From Pegoplata infirma (taxonomy: Eukaryota; Arthropoda; Insecta; Diptera; Anthomyiidae), in the NCBI GenBank assembly GCA_963921195.1, contig OY992537.1:95252736-95316735 (forward strand): 64,000 nt of DNA, in the 5' to 3' direction. The notes under the pieces are model-generated. The model was not told the DNA's origin. It saw only the letters and a list, made by a program, of their open reading frames with translations, and did not search any database. Made by a program: the position numbers and the translations under genes. Positions 34,161 to 46,619 of the stretch are shown here, one piece after another (positions within the stretch are counted from its first letter, which is position 1; each line of letters opens with the position of its first letter).

Positions 34161-34187
34161 TTCTGTTGTTTAAGTCTTTTGTTTTTT
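34161..34187 (+). repeat. CTTAAGTCTTTTGTTTT motif, copy 4
   Basis: TTCTGTTGTTTAAGTCTTTT then GTTTTTT; the left half is diverged. Confidence 0.65.
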
Positions 34188-35070
34188 AACTAAAGAAATG
34201 ATTAGGAATCTAAAGAAACCTTTATATTATGAAAAAAAAATTGTTTATATAAACAATTAAACTTTTTTTTTAAATTTTATAAACATTTTGTATAAAGGAA
34301 ATGTCGAAGGCAAGTTAAGTTGGTGGATAGATATTAAAACCTAAGTGTTGTTATAACATTTTATCACGATTTTTTTCGGATAGACTGATAACACACAAAA
34401 TTAAAAATTCTCAAAACGTCTTTTTTGTTTAACAAACAATACCCACAGAAAAGCTAAGACACAAACCTTTCCAAATTTTTATTTTTGTAAGCAATTAATA
34501 TTAAAGTGTGTTTTAGTTTTGTAGCTTGATGATGGTCGTTTAAATAATAACCTTGTTGTATTTTTTATTTTTTTTTTTTTTGAATTTATGTATGAAAAAA
34601 ATTGATTTATAATAAAATTATTTGAAGATGTTTCCAAAATAAATTGTTTAAATTTAGGAAGTTTATGAAATCATTAAATTTTTTTGTTTTTAATGATTCA
34701 TAATGAGGTGTATGTGGTTGGACACAAAACAAAAAAATAATTTTTCTTTATGGTTTTTTAAACAAATAATAACAAGTTTTGTATTGTGTTTAATTTAATC
34801 CTATTAAAAATATATTAATAATTAATCATTGAATAAAGAAAAAAATTAAAAAAAAAATATATATTTTAAATAAAAAACTATAAAATTAGTTTATATAAAT
34901 GCTTAAAGGAAATATATAAATAATTAAACAAATTAAAAGAATATAAAAAAAATTTAAACTTTAACAATACAAAATTGTGTTAATAAAAGCAAGGCTATTA
35001 AACATGTTTAAGAGAAATATGAAATCAAAAAAAAATTTTTGATCTGCTTTATTTACTGCAAATTTTTTGT

Positions 35071-35098
35071 CAAGTTTGTTGCTTAAGTCTTTTGTTTT
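35071..35098 (+). repeat. CTTAAGTCTTTTGTTTT motif, copy 5
   Basis: CAAGTTTGTTGCTTAAGTCT with TTTGTTTT, identical over its full length to copy 1. Confidence 0.75.
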
Positions 35099-35195
35099 TT
35101 TTTTTTCAGAAAAACAAATTGTTGTATACAAAACAAAATTAATAAACTGAATTTTAAGCAAACATTTTAAATTTTCTAAATATTTATAATCAATT

Positions 35196-35470
35196 ACACT
35201 GTTCAACAAATCTGAGGTTCTGGTCTGAAGGACAAAAATTACCACTTAAAATAGGAGATAGACGTTAATTTGGTCTAAAAAAGGAATTACCATAGAATAT
35301 TTAAAATAACTTAATTTGGACTAAAAATGAACTTTGGCGAAAAATGAGGAAACAGATTATGTTACTCTACATTTTTCTTTTTTTAAGCATTTCACGTATT
35401 TCGCAAAAACTTTTTAGTTTTTTTTTTCACTTTCTACGAAAAGTGAAATTTGACGCAAAAAATATTCGTA
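35196..35470. mobile_element. Fragment of the CACTGTGCAACA-TIR family
   Basis: It begins CACTGTTCAACAAATCTGAG and contains AAGCATTTCACGTATTTCGC, which align with the end regions of the fuller copy at 51284-52430. The right terminus is missing. Confidence 0.45.
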
Positions 35471-36735
35471 GACCATTTTAACTCATAAAATACACGTTTT
35501 AGTGGATCTATGACAATTTTTGAAAAAGGGACTAAAAGGACCCCTTAAAATGGATGATATAGGGTTAATATGTTTATAGAAAAGAAGCACCATAAAATTT
35601 TACTGAATACCTCTAAGAATACTACTTAACTCAGAAGTATATTTAGATCATTTCATGTCCAATCGGACACTTTGAAATTTATTTTTTGGATTTTCCCAAT
35701 TTGTTTACAGTTTTTAGTACCCTTCGAAAACTTCTTCGTGGTAAATTTTCAGATTTTTTTGATGACCCGTTCAAAAGATATCAAATTTTTAAAAATTGGT
35801 AGTTTGTTCCTTTACTCAAACTTCTTTTACTCATAACTTCTTCAATAATGGTTCAAATTTCAATTTTTTTTTTCAAAATTTTTGTTTTTTACGTACTATT
35901 TAAAAAAAAATCCCAAAAAATTCTTAAAAGCGCTCTAGTATGCGATTTTAAGGTTTTAAAATTTAAATCTCATTTTTGAAAATGTTTGTACTCTTCGATT
36001 TTTTTGAAATTTTTTTGTGTAAAACTTCTATCGATTTTTCAAATTTTTTGCTTAGGAGGATCGTGGATAACGATTATTACTATTTTTTAAAATTTTTTGA
36101 AAAAAATTTATTGTAATTTTCCAATCTTAAAATCATTTCTATTGCTCAAATGGTGCGTCATAGAGGGGTCGTTTATAAGACCGACCCCCATTTATTTTTA
36201 CGTCTTAACATTTCTTTGGAACAAACTAATACCCTATCTCCAATTTCTAAGGGGGCTCCCACACAAAACGACATTTTTAAAAATTTACTCCAACCGCTCT
36301 AACTGTCCTAATAGTGCCCTTAGAGCAACAAAATGTATGACCGACCTACAATATTTTTGTAGTCCAAACATTTTCTCTGAACACACCTACCTAGCTTTAA
36401 CTGTTAAGGCGGTCCCCATACAATTTTTTTTATTTTTTGTAAATTTGTTTTATTTAATTAGCTTCTACCGACCCAATGGTGCGTCCGAGAGGGTCATTAG
36501 TGAGATCAACCCCCATTTATTTTTACCCTACAACATTTTTTTAAAACTACCTACGCCCTATCTCCACTCCCTAAGTAGGCTCCCATACAAATAACATTTG
36601 GAGCAAATTTTATAATTTGTAATTTTGAATGGAAGCCTACGTATGGAGTGGAGATAGAGCTGTGATAAGTTTTACAAAAATGTTAGAGGGTAAAAATAAA
36701 TGGGGGTCGGTCTCACTAATGACCCCTCTCGGACG

Positions 36736-39035
36736 CACTGTGGTCAATATTTTGAGATAGCGGCCAAAACTCCTTTTGGTTTTTGTTCTCCGATTTTAAA
36801 GTTATAAGACTCATATGAAAGTAGACAGTAGTAAACCTCGGGAGCCAAAAAATTAGAACTCTATTTCAACTATTTCACTGAGAACAGGGTGGTCCAAAAT
36901 GGGATTTTTCAGAATTTAGTAAATTTATGATATTTTTAGTTAATTTTTAAAGTTTAAATGATCATAACTTTTTTGTTTTTCAAGATTTTTGGACGAAATA
37001 AATTTTGTGTTGTAACTTAACTTATTTCCTATTACTGGTAAAAAAATTGAAGCTCTACTGTTTTCAGAACAATTTAAATATTTTTTTTAAGAAAGGTCAA
37101 ATTTATCGGAAATTTCCTACTTCATAGAGCACAACTCCTGTGAGTCAAGCTGAGTCAAAACACAAATTTACTATTTTGTAGTTCTAACTCTCCCCTACAT
37201 TTCTATATATACATGTCCATGCATCGGGACTGCACTTTTTGAGCTACAGCAATTTTTCTGACCCAAGGTAAGATATTCGGTACAAATGCTCGTCATATTT
37301 TTTGAGAAGTTATTTGTATGTGAAAGTGACTATTATGCATATATTTTGATTAAATTTTGTACCAGAGTTCTTATTGACCCAAAAAATAATTCTGTTGAAA
37401 TTAGGAGAAGTTGGCCCATATTTGGACCTAGTCCACATAGAAGGGTGTATCAAAATTTTGACAAAAATGACAATAGAACTCTCAAATTTTGTGGTATCTG
37501 GCAATTCATTTGGAAAAGGTAAAAAATGATTTTATTGCCATATAATATTACATAACTTAAATACCTGAAAATTGCAAATAAATTTAAAACCAATGGAAAT
37601 AACCTGTGGATCCTTGGACCTATCAAAAAGACCTATCTTTGGACCTATCTTTGGACCTATCAAAAGGACCTATCCTTTTACATATCAAAAGGACATATCC
37701 TTGATCCTATCAAAAGGATCTATCCTTGGTCCTATCAAAAGGACCTATCAGAAGGACCTATCAAATGGACCTATCCTTGGACTTATGAAAAGGACCTACC
37801 CTTGGACCAATCAAAAGGACCTATCCTTGGACCTATCAAAAGGACCTATCCTTTGATCTATCAAAAGGACCTATCCTTGGACCTATCAAAAGGACCTATA
37901 CTAGGACCATGATCTATTAAAAGGACCTATCCTTTTACATATCAAATGGACCTATCCTTTCACCTATCAAAAGGACCTATCCGAGGACATATCAAAAGGA
38001 CATATCCTTGGACCTACCAAAAGGACCTATCCTTTTACATATCAAAAGGACCTATCCTTGGACCTATAAAAAGGACCTATCCTTGGACCTATCAAAAGGA
38101 CCTATCCTTGGACCTATCAAAAGGACCTATACTAGGATCCATCAAAAGGACATATCCTTGGACATATCAAAATGACCTATCCTAGGACCAGTCAAAAGGA
38201 CCTATCCTTGAACCTATCAAAAGGACCTATCCTCGGACCTATCAAAAAGACTTATTCTTGGACCTATTAAAAGGACCTATCCTTTTACATATTAAAAGGA
38301 CCTATCCTAGGACCTATCAAAAGGACCTATCCTTTTACATATCAAAAGGACCTATCCTTGAACCTATCAAATGGACCTGTCCTTGGTCCTATCAAAAGAA
38401 CCTATCAGAAGGACCTATCAAAAGGACCTATCCTAGGACCTATCAAAAGGACCTATCCTTGGACTTATGAAAAGGACCTATTCTTGGACCAATCAAAAGG
38501 ACCTATCCTAGGACCTATCAAAATTACCTATCCTTAGACCTACCAAAAGGACCTATCCTAGGACCTATCAAAAGGACCTATCCTAGGACCTATCAAAAGG
38601 ATATATCCCTGGACCTATCAAAAGCACCTATCCTAGGACCTATCAAAAGGACCTATCAAAAAGACAAAGGACCTGTGAATATTGAGACTAAATAAATGTC
38701 AGGGGCCAAATGTTTGCATTTTCTGACCAAAATTAAGTTCAGGAATAATAAATAAGTATTGGTTGTAAAATACGATTGAAGAAAATAAGAAATTATAAAA
38801 AAATACCTTTTTAAAATGTCAAAATATTTAACTTTTAAATGGAATCTCAACAAAAAATTAAAATGCATTTTTAACTCCACATTACTTACGTTCCTATCAG
38901 TCGATTTTTACGTTTGAACACGCAAATTGAAGCTTAAAGTCCCTCCTATTGAACAAAACAAATTGCGTAAAAAAATACCAATCCGGTCAAAAGTTATAGA
39001 GTTTTGACCGCTATCTCGCGAAATTGACCACTGTG
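36736..39035. mobile_element. Transib-like element with CACWRTG ends
   Basis: The left end CACTGTGGTCAAT and right end (read inward) CACAGTGGTCAAT form a TIR that continues with GAGATAGCGG and CAAAACTC, about 37 bp. The 5-bp TSD GGACG lies at 36731-36735 and 39036-39040; the host sequence CGGACGCACCATTGG in other copies gives the empty site. CACWRTG termini and GC-rich 5-bp TSDs are Transib features. The interior lacks a visible transposase and is half filled by a 25-bp minisatellite. The class is inferred from ends and TSD only. Confidence 0.65.
37615..38668. repeat. 25-bp minisatellite inside the Transib-like element
   Basis: About 42 units of AAAAGGACCTATCCTTGGAC plus CTATC. Since 25 is not a multiple of 3, the three frames rotate and a 25-residue peptide (KGPILGPIKRTYPWTYQKDL...) repeats. 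These frames are artefacts. Unit variants (TTTTACAT for TTGGACCT, CTAGG for CTTGG) are interspersed, which indicates repeated block expansions. Confidence 0.9.
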
Positions 39036-39799
39036 GGACGCACCATTGGACCGGTAGAAGCTGATTAAATAAAACAAATTTACAAAAAACAAAAAAATTG
39101 CATGGGGACCGCCTTAAAAATTAGAGATACAGGGTAGGTGTGCTCAGAGAAAATGTTTGGACTAAAAAAATATTGTGGGTAGGTCATACATTTTGTTGCT
39201 CTAAGGGCACTATTAGGGCAGTTAGAGCGGTTGGAGCAAATTTTAAAAAAATGTTATTTTGTGTGGGAGCCCCCCTAGAAATTGGAGATTAGTATTAGTT
39301 TGTTCCAAAGAAATGTTAAGACGTAAAAATAAATGGAGGTCGGTCTTATAAATGACCCCTCTATGACGCACCATTGAAGCAGAAGATATAATTTTAAGAT
39401 TGCAAAATTACAATAAAATTTTTTCAAAAAAATTTAAAAAAATAGTAATAATTGTTATACCACGATCCTTCTGGACAAAAAAGTTTGTAGAATAGATAGA
39501 AGTTTTCCACAATGAAATTTAAAAAAAATCGAAGAGTACAAACATTTTCAACAATGAGATTTAAATTTTAAAACTTAAAAATCGCATACTAGAGCGCATA
39601 TGAGTAAAAGAAGTTTAAGTGAAGGAACAAACTACCAATTTTTAAAAATTCGATATCTTTTGAACCGGTCATCAAAAAAATCTGAAAATTTACCACGAAG
39701 GAGTTTTCGAAGGGTACCAAAAACTGTAAACAAATTGGGAAAATCTAAAAAAAAAAAATTCAAAAATTCCGATTTCACCCTTTCCACCACACGCCTTTG

Positions 39800-41095
39800 A
39801 AAAATTTCAGTGGGCCATAAAAAAAATGTAAGTACGTGACCAAAATCCTTTGGTGGTTTTGATCTAGGATACTTATATTTTTTTTTTGTCTCGACCCAAA
39901 TGCATTTTCTTGTTAAACAGTAATATTTATCGTCAAATATATTATGAAGTTTTTTCCAGGTTTTTGCTTAAGTCTTTTGTTTTTATAAAGAATCATCTTC
40001 TGATAGGCAAGTTTGTTGATCATTTCTACAAAAAATACTTAGGTTTTTTTACTAATCAGAAAAATACTAAGCAAATGTTTGTTTTAATTTCAAATATCTG
40101 TGACAATAAGTAAAAATAGCTTATGTCAAAAAACTAAGTTTAGAGAACATATTTTTTAAATCGTTCAAACAAAGCTTTTGTAACACACATAGTTTTTAAA
40201 TATGTCTTAATAGAGAATTTAGATCTGGAAAATATTTAAAATAATGTCCACAAAAGTTATTTTCGATTTATTAAGGAGATAATTGTTCTACGCTAAATTT
40301 CGAAAAAGGAGTTGGACGTTAATATGTTACTTAAAATGGAGTACATAAACAATCAATAAACTTGAACTGCCTTATCGACTTAAGCTATTCTCGCCTATTG
40401 CCACAGCTATACTTTTTTTTCATAACCATATTTATACCATTATTTTTTAAAAGTTGAATGCACCTAGTTTATTTAATATGCATAATGCGTATATTTCAAC
40501 ATATTGTATTTTGATTGTTTCTTGGTTTTGTTTTAACGCATTTTTTTTTTTGTTTTATTTTTAACAACAACGAAAAAATTTCCATTTAACCTCGTCCGTT
40601 TTTAAATGTGTTTATTGTTTATATTTTTTTTTTTTATAAAATTTTTCCTCTGGCTAAATTATGCATATTTTGACTATTTTATAGAGTGTCTATAATTGAT
40701 TTTGGTTTTAAATATGTTTTTTTTTTTAACTTTTTTGATGTGATTTTATTGATATGTCATATATAGAGAGAGGGAGACACCACGTATTATGTTACTTTTA
40801 TATGTTTTTTTTTTATTGATTGATGTGTGAGGTGAATAAAAAGTAGAAAAAATTCAAACAAATAAAGTTTAATGAACTTGATAAAAAAAGAAGTAAAAAT
40901 ATTAAAAAAAAAATACAAAATAGTAAAAATAAAACATTTAAATTCGACTTGTCGGAATCCTCCACAATACCTAAAACACATTTTTTAGTGGTTTTAATTT
41001 TTTGAACGTAAAAAAAAAAAAAAAAAAATTGCTCAAAAATTTTGATAAGAAAATTTCTATTTTAAATAAAAAAACTTTTTTTAGACAATTTTGTA
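39800..41095. other. AT-rich segment without gene
   Basis: Copy 6 of the CTTAAGTCTTTTGTTTT motif is at 39957-39985. Poly-T tracts dominate 40500-40800. No exon is recognised. Confidence 0.5.
39957..39985 (+). repeat. CTTAAGTCTTTTGTTTT motif, copy 6
   Basis: CCAGGTTTTTGCTTAAGTCT with TTTGTTTTT. Confidence 0.7.
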
Positions 41096-41188
41096 AAAAA
41101 AAAAATTGAGCGATATCGGTGCAGCGGTTCAAAAGTTATGAACAAAAATTTAAGGACACCTCTAAAATGATGGTATATTCGACATAAC

Positions 41189-42815
41189 TAGGCTGACCAT
41201 TCGTACTGATTTGATCAGTACATGTACTGATTTTTGATCACGTGTACTGATCAAAAAACGTTCAAAAACGTTTGTACTGAGATTTTAAAATACGTACTGA
41301 TTGTACTGATTTTTGAACATTTCGATATAAAAAATAATTTTATTCGAAAATTCTGTACAAAAACTTGAATTTCCATAATATAAGTCGTCAGAGTTGTTTT
41401 TAATAACTTAAGTCTGAAAATGAGATAATTTATAATTTATTCTAAGAAGATTAGAGTTCCTGAATCAAGAGGTTCCTTAACGCAAAAATTAATCTGAGCA
41501 TGAAGTTCTTTTGATTTTCCTAAATTTATATGAAAATGCGCACAGAATCTTTGAGGTTTTCTATAACGAAAAGTTTAATGGGCCGATGGATTTTTTATAT
41601 TTTTAGAAAGATGATGTAAATTGCATGAATTCAAATGATTCTGAGATCTTAGATAAGGTAATGTTATCAGAGCTTATTCGAAAAAGCGCTCAGAAAATCA
41701 GGGAATTAAAAAAACACGTGCTTATTAGCTGTGAAGTTTTCTTACAGGAAAAGTTGTCAAAACTTACGAAAAAAAAGTCTTGAAAATCTTTGGGATTTTC
41801 ATATTCTCAAAACCTGCGGAATTTTGTTATATTTTCTGCACTGAAACGATCAAAACATTCAAATAAAGTCGTTTAAAGTCAACTAAATTTTCTGCAAAAT
41901 CACGACAGTTGTTTTTTGCAGTTGTTTTTTAACAGTTGTTTTTTTGCAGTTGTTTTTGCAGTTGTTTTTAACAGTTGTTTTTACTCAAAATACTTGGGAT
42001 CAAGTTAAAAAAACATCAGTGTTTTCTTATAGAAAAATTTTTTAGAGAGTTATTTCTAGGAAAAAACAAGTGAGAGTGTTAAATTCGGCTGTGCCGAATC
42101 TTGTATACCCTGCAACGTTAAAAAAAAAAAATTGTAGGGGCGTTTTTTTTTTGTGGGGGGGGGGGGCTTTTCGGAGGTCCTTGGGGACACCTTCTCTCTG
42201 GTCAAAAATGTTTACAAATTTTATTACTATGCTTTTTGTACAAAAGATATACACTTTCATCATTATATAAATTATTTGCTAATATCCACGCCCACAAAAG
42301 GGGGCGGACCGAAAAAAAAGTCATTTTCAAATCCCCTGCGTCCAAGTCCAAGACTTTGAACTTCACAAGCATAAAAATGTTTCATTTTTTAACAAAAATA
42401 CAAAAAAACTTATAAAAAATTATCTTTTTTCATGGGTTGGTTTACTTCTTTAAGGGGGAACTTTTCCACCCCTGGTCCGATTTTGCCCATCTCCGAACTC
42501 AACCAGCCTATGAACATAAGACATATATATGCCAAATATCAGGAGTCTAGCACTTTTATTTTGGACTGTATCGTGTCTTCCACATACGGACGGACGGACG
42601 GACAGACGGACGGACGGACAGACGGACATTGCTATAATGTCTTAGAATCGATCACTGATTAATAATATATATACTTTATGGCGTCCTAAACCGATATTTC
42701 GATGCGTTACACATGGAATGACAAAGTGAGTATACCCCCATACTGTAGTTGGAGGGTATAAAAACATAAAAACTTGGGCGTACTGATTTAGGCTCAGAAA
42801 AAAATGGTCACCCTA
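41189..42815. mobile_element. hAT-like element, TAGGSTGACCATT ends
   Basis: The left end TAGGCTGACCATT and right end AATGGTCACCCTA are inverted. The exact 8-bp TSD GACATAAC is at 41181-41188 and 42816-42823. GTACTGATT motifs repeat at the left subterminus and one recurs at the right (GTACTGATTTAG). It contains F1 copy C (42067-42764). Without that it would be about 930 bp and non-autonomous. Confidence 0.85.
42067..42764 (+). repeat. Dispersed repeat family F1, copy C
   Basis: It begins CAAGTGAGAGTGTTAAATTC, hairpin ATTCGGCTGTGCCGAAT, and ends GTTGGAGGGTATAAAA. A long GGACGGACGGACAGACGGAC microsatellite-like run is at 42587-42625. It is nested in the hAT-like element 41189-42815. Confidence 0.8.
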
Positions 42816-42986
42816 GACATAACCTAAAAATACAAAATGCTTTAATTCGGCTGCTGGTTGACATATGTGAACATAATTGAACACCGAATGGTATTTAAAC
42901 AAGTACGAACATATTTTTTGACAAAAAAAGAAAAAAATCGCGGTTTTTTTTTGCGGAAATTTTTTTTCAAAAGTATTTTTTTTTAA

Positions 42987-43492
42987 ATAAAAAAGTCACA
43001 AATTCTGAGACATTTTTCTTATAGAAAAAGTCTCAGATTCTGAGACATTTTTCTTATAGAAAAAAAGTCTCAGATTCTAAGACATTTTTCTTATAAAAAA
43101 AAAGTCTCAGATTCTGAGACATTTTTCTTATAGAAAAAAAGTCTCAGATTCTGAGACATTTTTCTTATAGAAAAAAAGTCTCAGATTCTGAGACATTTTT
43201 CTTATAGAAAAAAAGTCTCAGATTCTGAGACATTTTTCTTATAGAAAAAAAGTCTCAGATTCTGAGACATTTTTCTTATAGAAAAAAAGTCTCAGATTCT
43301 GAGACATTTTTCTTTTAGAAAAAAAGTCTCAGATTCTGAGACATTTTTCTTATAGAAAAAAAGTCTCAGATTCTGAGACATTTTTCTTATAGAAAAAAAG
43401 TCTCAGATTCTGAGACATTTTTCTTATAGAAAAAAGTCTCAGATTCTGAGACATTTTTCTGAGATACTTTTCTTATAGAAAAAGTCTCATTT
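42987..43492. repeat. Near-perfect 37-bp satellite array
   Basis: About 13 units of GTCTCAGATTCTGAGACATT with TTTCTTATAGAAAAAAA, almost identical to each other. This is the youngest or most recently homogenised array of this family in the window. Each unit contains the perfect palindrome GTCTCAGATTCTGAGAC apart from the centre. Confidence 0.9.
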
Positions 43493-44584
43493 AATTTTTC
43501 TTTTTGTAAATTATATAATTTGCCAAAAAGAAATCCATATGAAGTAATATTCCAAAGTATTTTTATAATTGTTAAACAACTTTTTGATCATTAAATTGAA
43601 TATTGTTGTGGGCGTTTGTTTTTATTTTCTCTCTCTGTTTTAATGGCATTTATTAAATAATTTGACATAATTTGGTCAAGTTGCCAAGATACTCAAACAT
43701 GGTAACAAGCTGTTTAAGCAGCTAAAATTAAATTTTACATAATATTTTTATACAGGGGAATTTACAAAAAAAAATTTCGTTTTCATAAAACTTCAAAAAA
43801 GCTTAATACAAATTAAGAATTGAAGGTTAAGTAGTAATATTTGAAAAATTTGAATTTTAAAATAAAAATGAATCTTTATTATATAAAAGGCTACTGTTTA
43901 TAATTTTTTAAATATTTTTTTTTATTCTGTTTGCATGATTTTTTTTATTATTATTATTTTTTTTGTATTTGAGTTCATAAATGCCATCTTGATAATGTCA
44001 ACAATTGTAAATAATATTCTCATAAATATTTAAAATTTAAAATTAAACAAACAAATCCATAATAATAATAAACTCTATACTTTTAAGTCTATAGGAGCAG
44101 TTTGTTGTTATTGGTTTTAGTAATAAACTGGTTACTTTTAGGCAGAGTTTTTGAAATCTTAGTTAAACTTGGTTTAGTTAATCTTAAATCAGATTTGTGT
44201 TGCCATTACCAAGTTTGTAACCAAAGTTTTGGCAGAAGAGCTTAATTTTTATGCTAATGTTGGCATTTAATGAAATAACAAAAAATAAATCATTCAGTTT
44301 AAGTTAAACTAAGTTTAAACTTAATCCACATCTCTTAAACTCGACCTAAGAATGTTGAAGTGGTAAAAAAATATTCCTCAGGTGTTTTTTCTTTAACATA
44401 TGTTAACATCAATTGTTTTAAATGTATTTTTTTTTTTTTTTTTGGGTGAAGTTTTGTTTTTTCGTTTTTGTATTTTTCATGGGTTAGTAAAACTTAACTT
44501 TAAATGAACTTTGTTGTTAAACCAGCTTAAATAATGTAAACATAAGTTTTTAAAAGGTGTCTTTCTTCACAAATGTCAATTTTA
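43493..44584. other. AT-rich segment without gene
   Basis: No transposon termini or exon pattern is recognised. The segment around 43690-43740 is somewhat less AT-rich but has no splice-flanked open frame of note. Confidence 0.5.
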
Positions 44585-44831
44585 CACAGAGAAAAATAAA
44601 TTTCCAACTGAATTTTTCAGTTGCATTAACTCAAAATTTGGTTACTGCCACTATATTTTGATGTGGCTAACGAATTTTATAGTTGGTTCAATTTAAAGAC
44701 AGTTGTAATAACAAAAGTTTGTTGTAACTACCGATATTTAGTTGTTTCAACCTTATTTCAAATGCATCCACCGATTTTTTGTTGCAACAACTGAGTTTCA
44801 GTTGGAAATTAGCAAATTTGTTTTCTGTGTG
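44585..44831. mobile_element. TA-flanked MITE, CACAGAGAAAA ends
   Basis: TA on both sides (44583-44584, 44832-44833). The ends CACAGAGAAAAATAAATTTCC and GCAAATTTGTTTTCTGTGTG are inverted. The interior repeats CAACTxAxTTTxCAGTTG-like motifs. A relative is at 33718-33945. Confidence 0.7.
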
Positions 44832-46310
44832 TAAGTTTTATTGAAGGCTTTAGCACAGATCTAAATTAACACAAATTCACATTTAAATTTGATCAAAATT
44901 GCCAATATTACATTATTAATTTATTTTTGACATGTATTTTAAACAATTAAAATTAACATAATTAATTAATAAAATTATTTAATTAATTTATATATTTTAT
45001 TTTAATTTTGAAAATTTAATTGAGGAACAAAAATATTTTTGACCAATTAATTTTTAATTGATTAATTTTGTGATGCGTCTGAAAATCATTATATTTTAAT
45101 TGTTTTAACTAATTTTGTTTTTGTAACTCATTTTATAAAAACAGATTTACCATGAAGTTGCGAACCCAGTTTTTTCTGTTTATTTTATATTTTAACTTTT
45201 TATATTCGCAACACAGAAAACATTTTTAAATTTATCTATAGGAAAAATCTTGAGGCCCTATGCTCATAAATGGAACAATGGGACTATATATAGGAAAAAA
45301 TCTATGAATTTTTCTATACGAAAAGTCTAAGAATTTACTATCTGAAAAGTATGAGAATTTGAAAAAATAAGAAATTCAGAAAAATTTAGAAATATATTCC
45401 AGTTAATTTTTTTTTTTTAACAGTTTTTTGCAATAACCTTTTTTACATTGTGAAGTGTATTAATATATTCTGCACGGCCGACTTTTGAAATTTTTTAATT
45501 TTTTTTTTGAAATTTTCTTAATAAATTTTTTAATTATTTGTATCATGACTCATATTTTTAAAACGTCTAGATATTTGAAACAATTTATAACTACCTCTTT
45601 AAATATACATTGAACTAATCCGTTTTCACATCCGCTAATTTCATTTTTTATATGTATAAAAAAATAAAATTTGCAAAACAAATTAGAACATGATTGCAAT
45701 TAAAAACATGAAAATTTTAATTAATTTAATCATAATATATTTGTAATAAACCAACAAAATACAACATTTATCTTTAAAAAATTAGAACAGTTAAAGAGAA
45801 GATACTCACACTTGATACCTTATACTTGATAAAGGTTAAGTTTGATGAAATTTTTAATTTCATATTTTTTCGTGCAATAGGTTTTAAGATGTACAAAACG
45901 TGAAATTAAATGAAATCGACTTCAAAATATTTTTACAAAAATTTCTAAAAAATTAATATAAATAATTTCATTTTCCAGTTCGACCAAGTTTTTTGTTTTC
46001 TAACATCCTGGGGATTAATTGTTTATAATTTCCCTTTTTGTGTTCTTAAAGTAACAATATATTTTATAACAATAAACAAATATATCGACACCTGTTAAAA
46101 TGTTTTAAATAAAACATAAGAACTTAAAAGTAGTACATGACAGCAGAAAAACCAGAAACCCGAAATTAATGGACTGATTATTCAAAATCTAGTTTAATTA
46201 ATAAAATCTTGAGAATGGATTTGAGTAACACAAAACATCACATTTAACATACATATATTTTGATAACTCACGTATTATTTTTATATAAATTAAGTAGATG
46301 AGAATATTGA
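44832..46310. other. AT-rich segment without gene
   Basis: Contains weak traces of the GAATTTTTCTATAxGAAAA satellite (45230-45370) and a TTTGCAATAACCTTTTTxxATTGTG fragment resembling F2 at 45426-45480. No exon is recognised. Confidence 0.5.
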
Positions 46311-46319
46311 AAAAAATTA

Positions 46320-46383
46320 ACTTTAATTTGGCAGTGGAGCATTCTTGAGGCTCAAGGCGATGCCCCAAAATGTGTTGCACTGT
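46320..46383. mobile_element. End fragment of the CACTGTGCAACA-TIR family
   Basis: Read in reverse it is CACAGTGCAACACATTTTGG then GGCATCGCCTTGAGCCTCAA. This aligns with the left end of the element at 51284 (CACTGTGCAACAAATATTGG, then CATCACCTTGAGCCTCAA). Confidence 0.6.
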
Positions 46384-46619
46384 GTAATAAGACCTAACAA
46401 GATTTGTATTTATTTTATTTATTTCACTTCTTTTAAGCTGGGTAATTTAAAAAAAAAAATGGAAAGAAATCAAAAAAAAATACCCGCTATTGTTAGTTTT
46501 TTATAAAAATTAAAATTTTAAGAAAATCAGTTGGGTACATTTGACACACCCTGCATATCAGCCTCTTTGAAGAGATTTTGAAAATAGATTATTCGCCATT
46601 AGAGGAACATGTTTTGGTA

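Larger units (their letters stand above)
33992..35190. other. AT-rich single-copy-looking DNA with motif copies
   Basis: No exon or transposon edge is recognised. It contains copies 3, 4 and 5 of the CTTAAGTCTTTTGTTTT motif, which makes this the densest cluster (four in 1.1 kb, counting copy 2 just before). Confidence 0.5.
35650..39795. mobile_element. GGCATTCC-type large palindrome, interrupted
   Basis: The left end resembles TTTCATGTCCAATCGGACAC. The arms match the complete element at 59545-61641 through GATGACCCGTTCAAAAGATA, CTCCAATTTCTAAGGGGGCT and GGTGCGTCC, and the right arm at 39040-39760 is inverted. The terminal bases are decayed. The palindrome is split by the 2.3-kb Transib-like element at 36736-39035. 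A long reading frame (36097-36594) is also seen, diverged, in other copies at 60001 and 61186. It lies across palindrome arms and has no recognisable domain. Confidence 0.65.
41100..42985. mobile_element. Family F2 copy interrupted by a hAT-like element
   Basis: The left part (41107-41188) has GAGCGATATCGGTGCAGCGG and TTCAAAAGTTATGAAC; the right part (42816-42985) resumes with ACCTAAAAATACAAAATGCT and GCTGCTGGTTGACATATGTG. Together they read like F2 at 51840-52100. The 1.6-kb insertion 41189-42815 separates them. Confidence 0.75.

Noticed and set aside
36097..36594. 165-codon frame in a palindrome arm (relatives at 60001 and 61186)
   Set aside because: It lies in a palindromic transposon, no domain is recognisable, and copies are broken at different points. 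Conservation is explained by shared repeat DNA.
37572..38470. Reading frames repeating KGPILGPIKRTYPWTYQKDL
   Set aside because: A 25-bp minisatellite that is open in rotating frames. No start context or non-repeat portion supports a protein.
42987..43492. CRISPR-like array of regular repeats
   Set aside because: There are no unique spacers: the whole 37-bp unit is tandemly repeated, and the locus is eukaryotic with introns.
43690..43740. Candidate short minus-strand first exon (starts MFEYLGN)
   Set aside because: Only about 15 codons before a stop, no donor in frame, and no similarity that I recognise.
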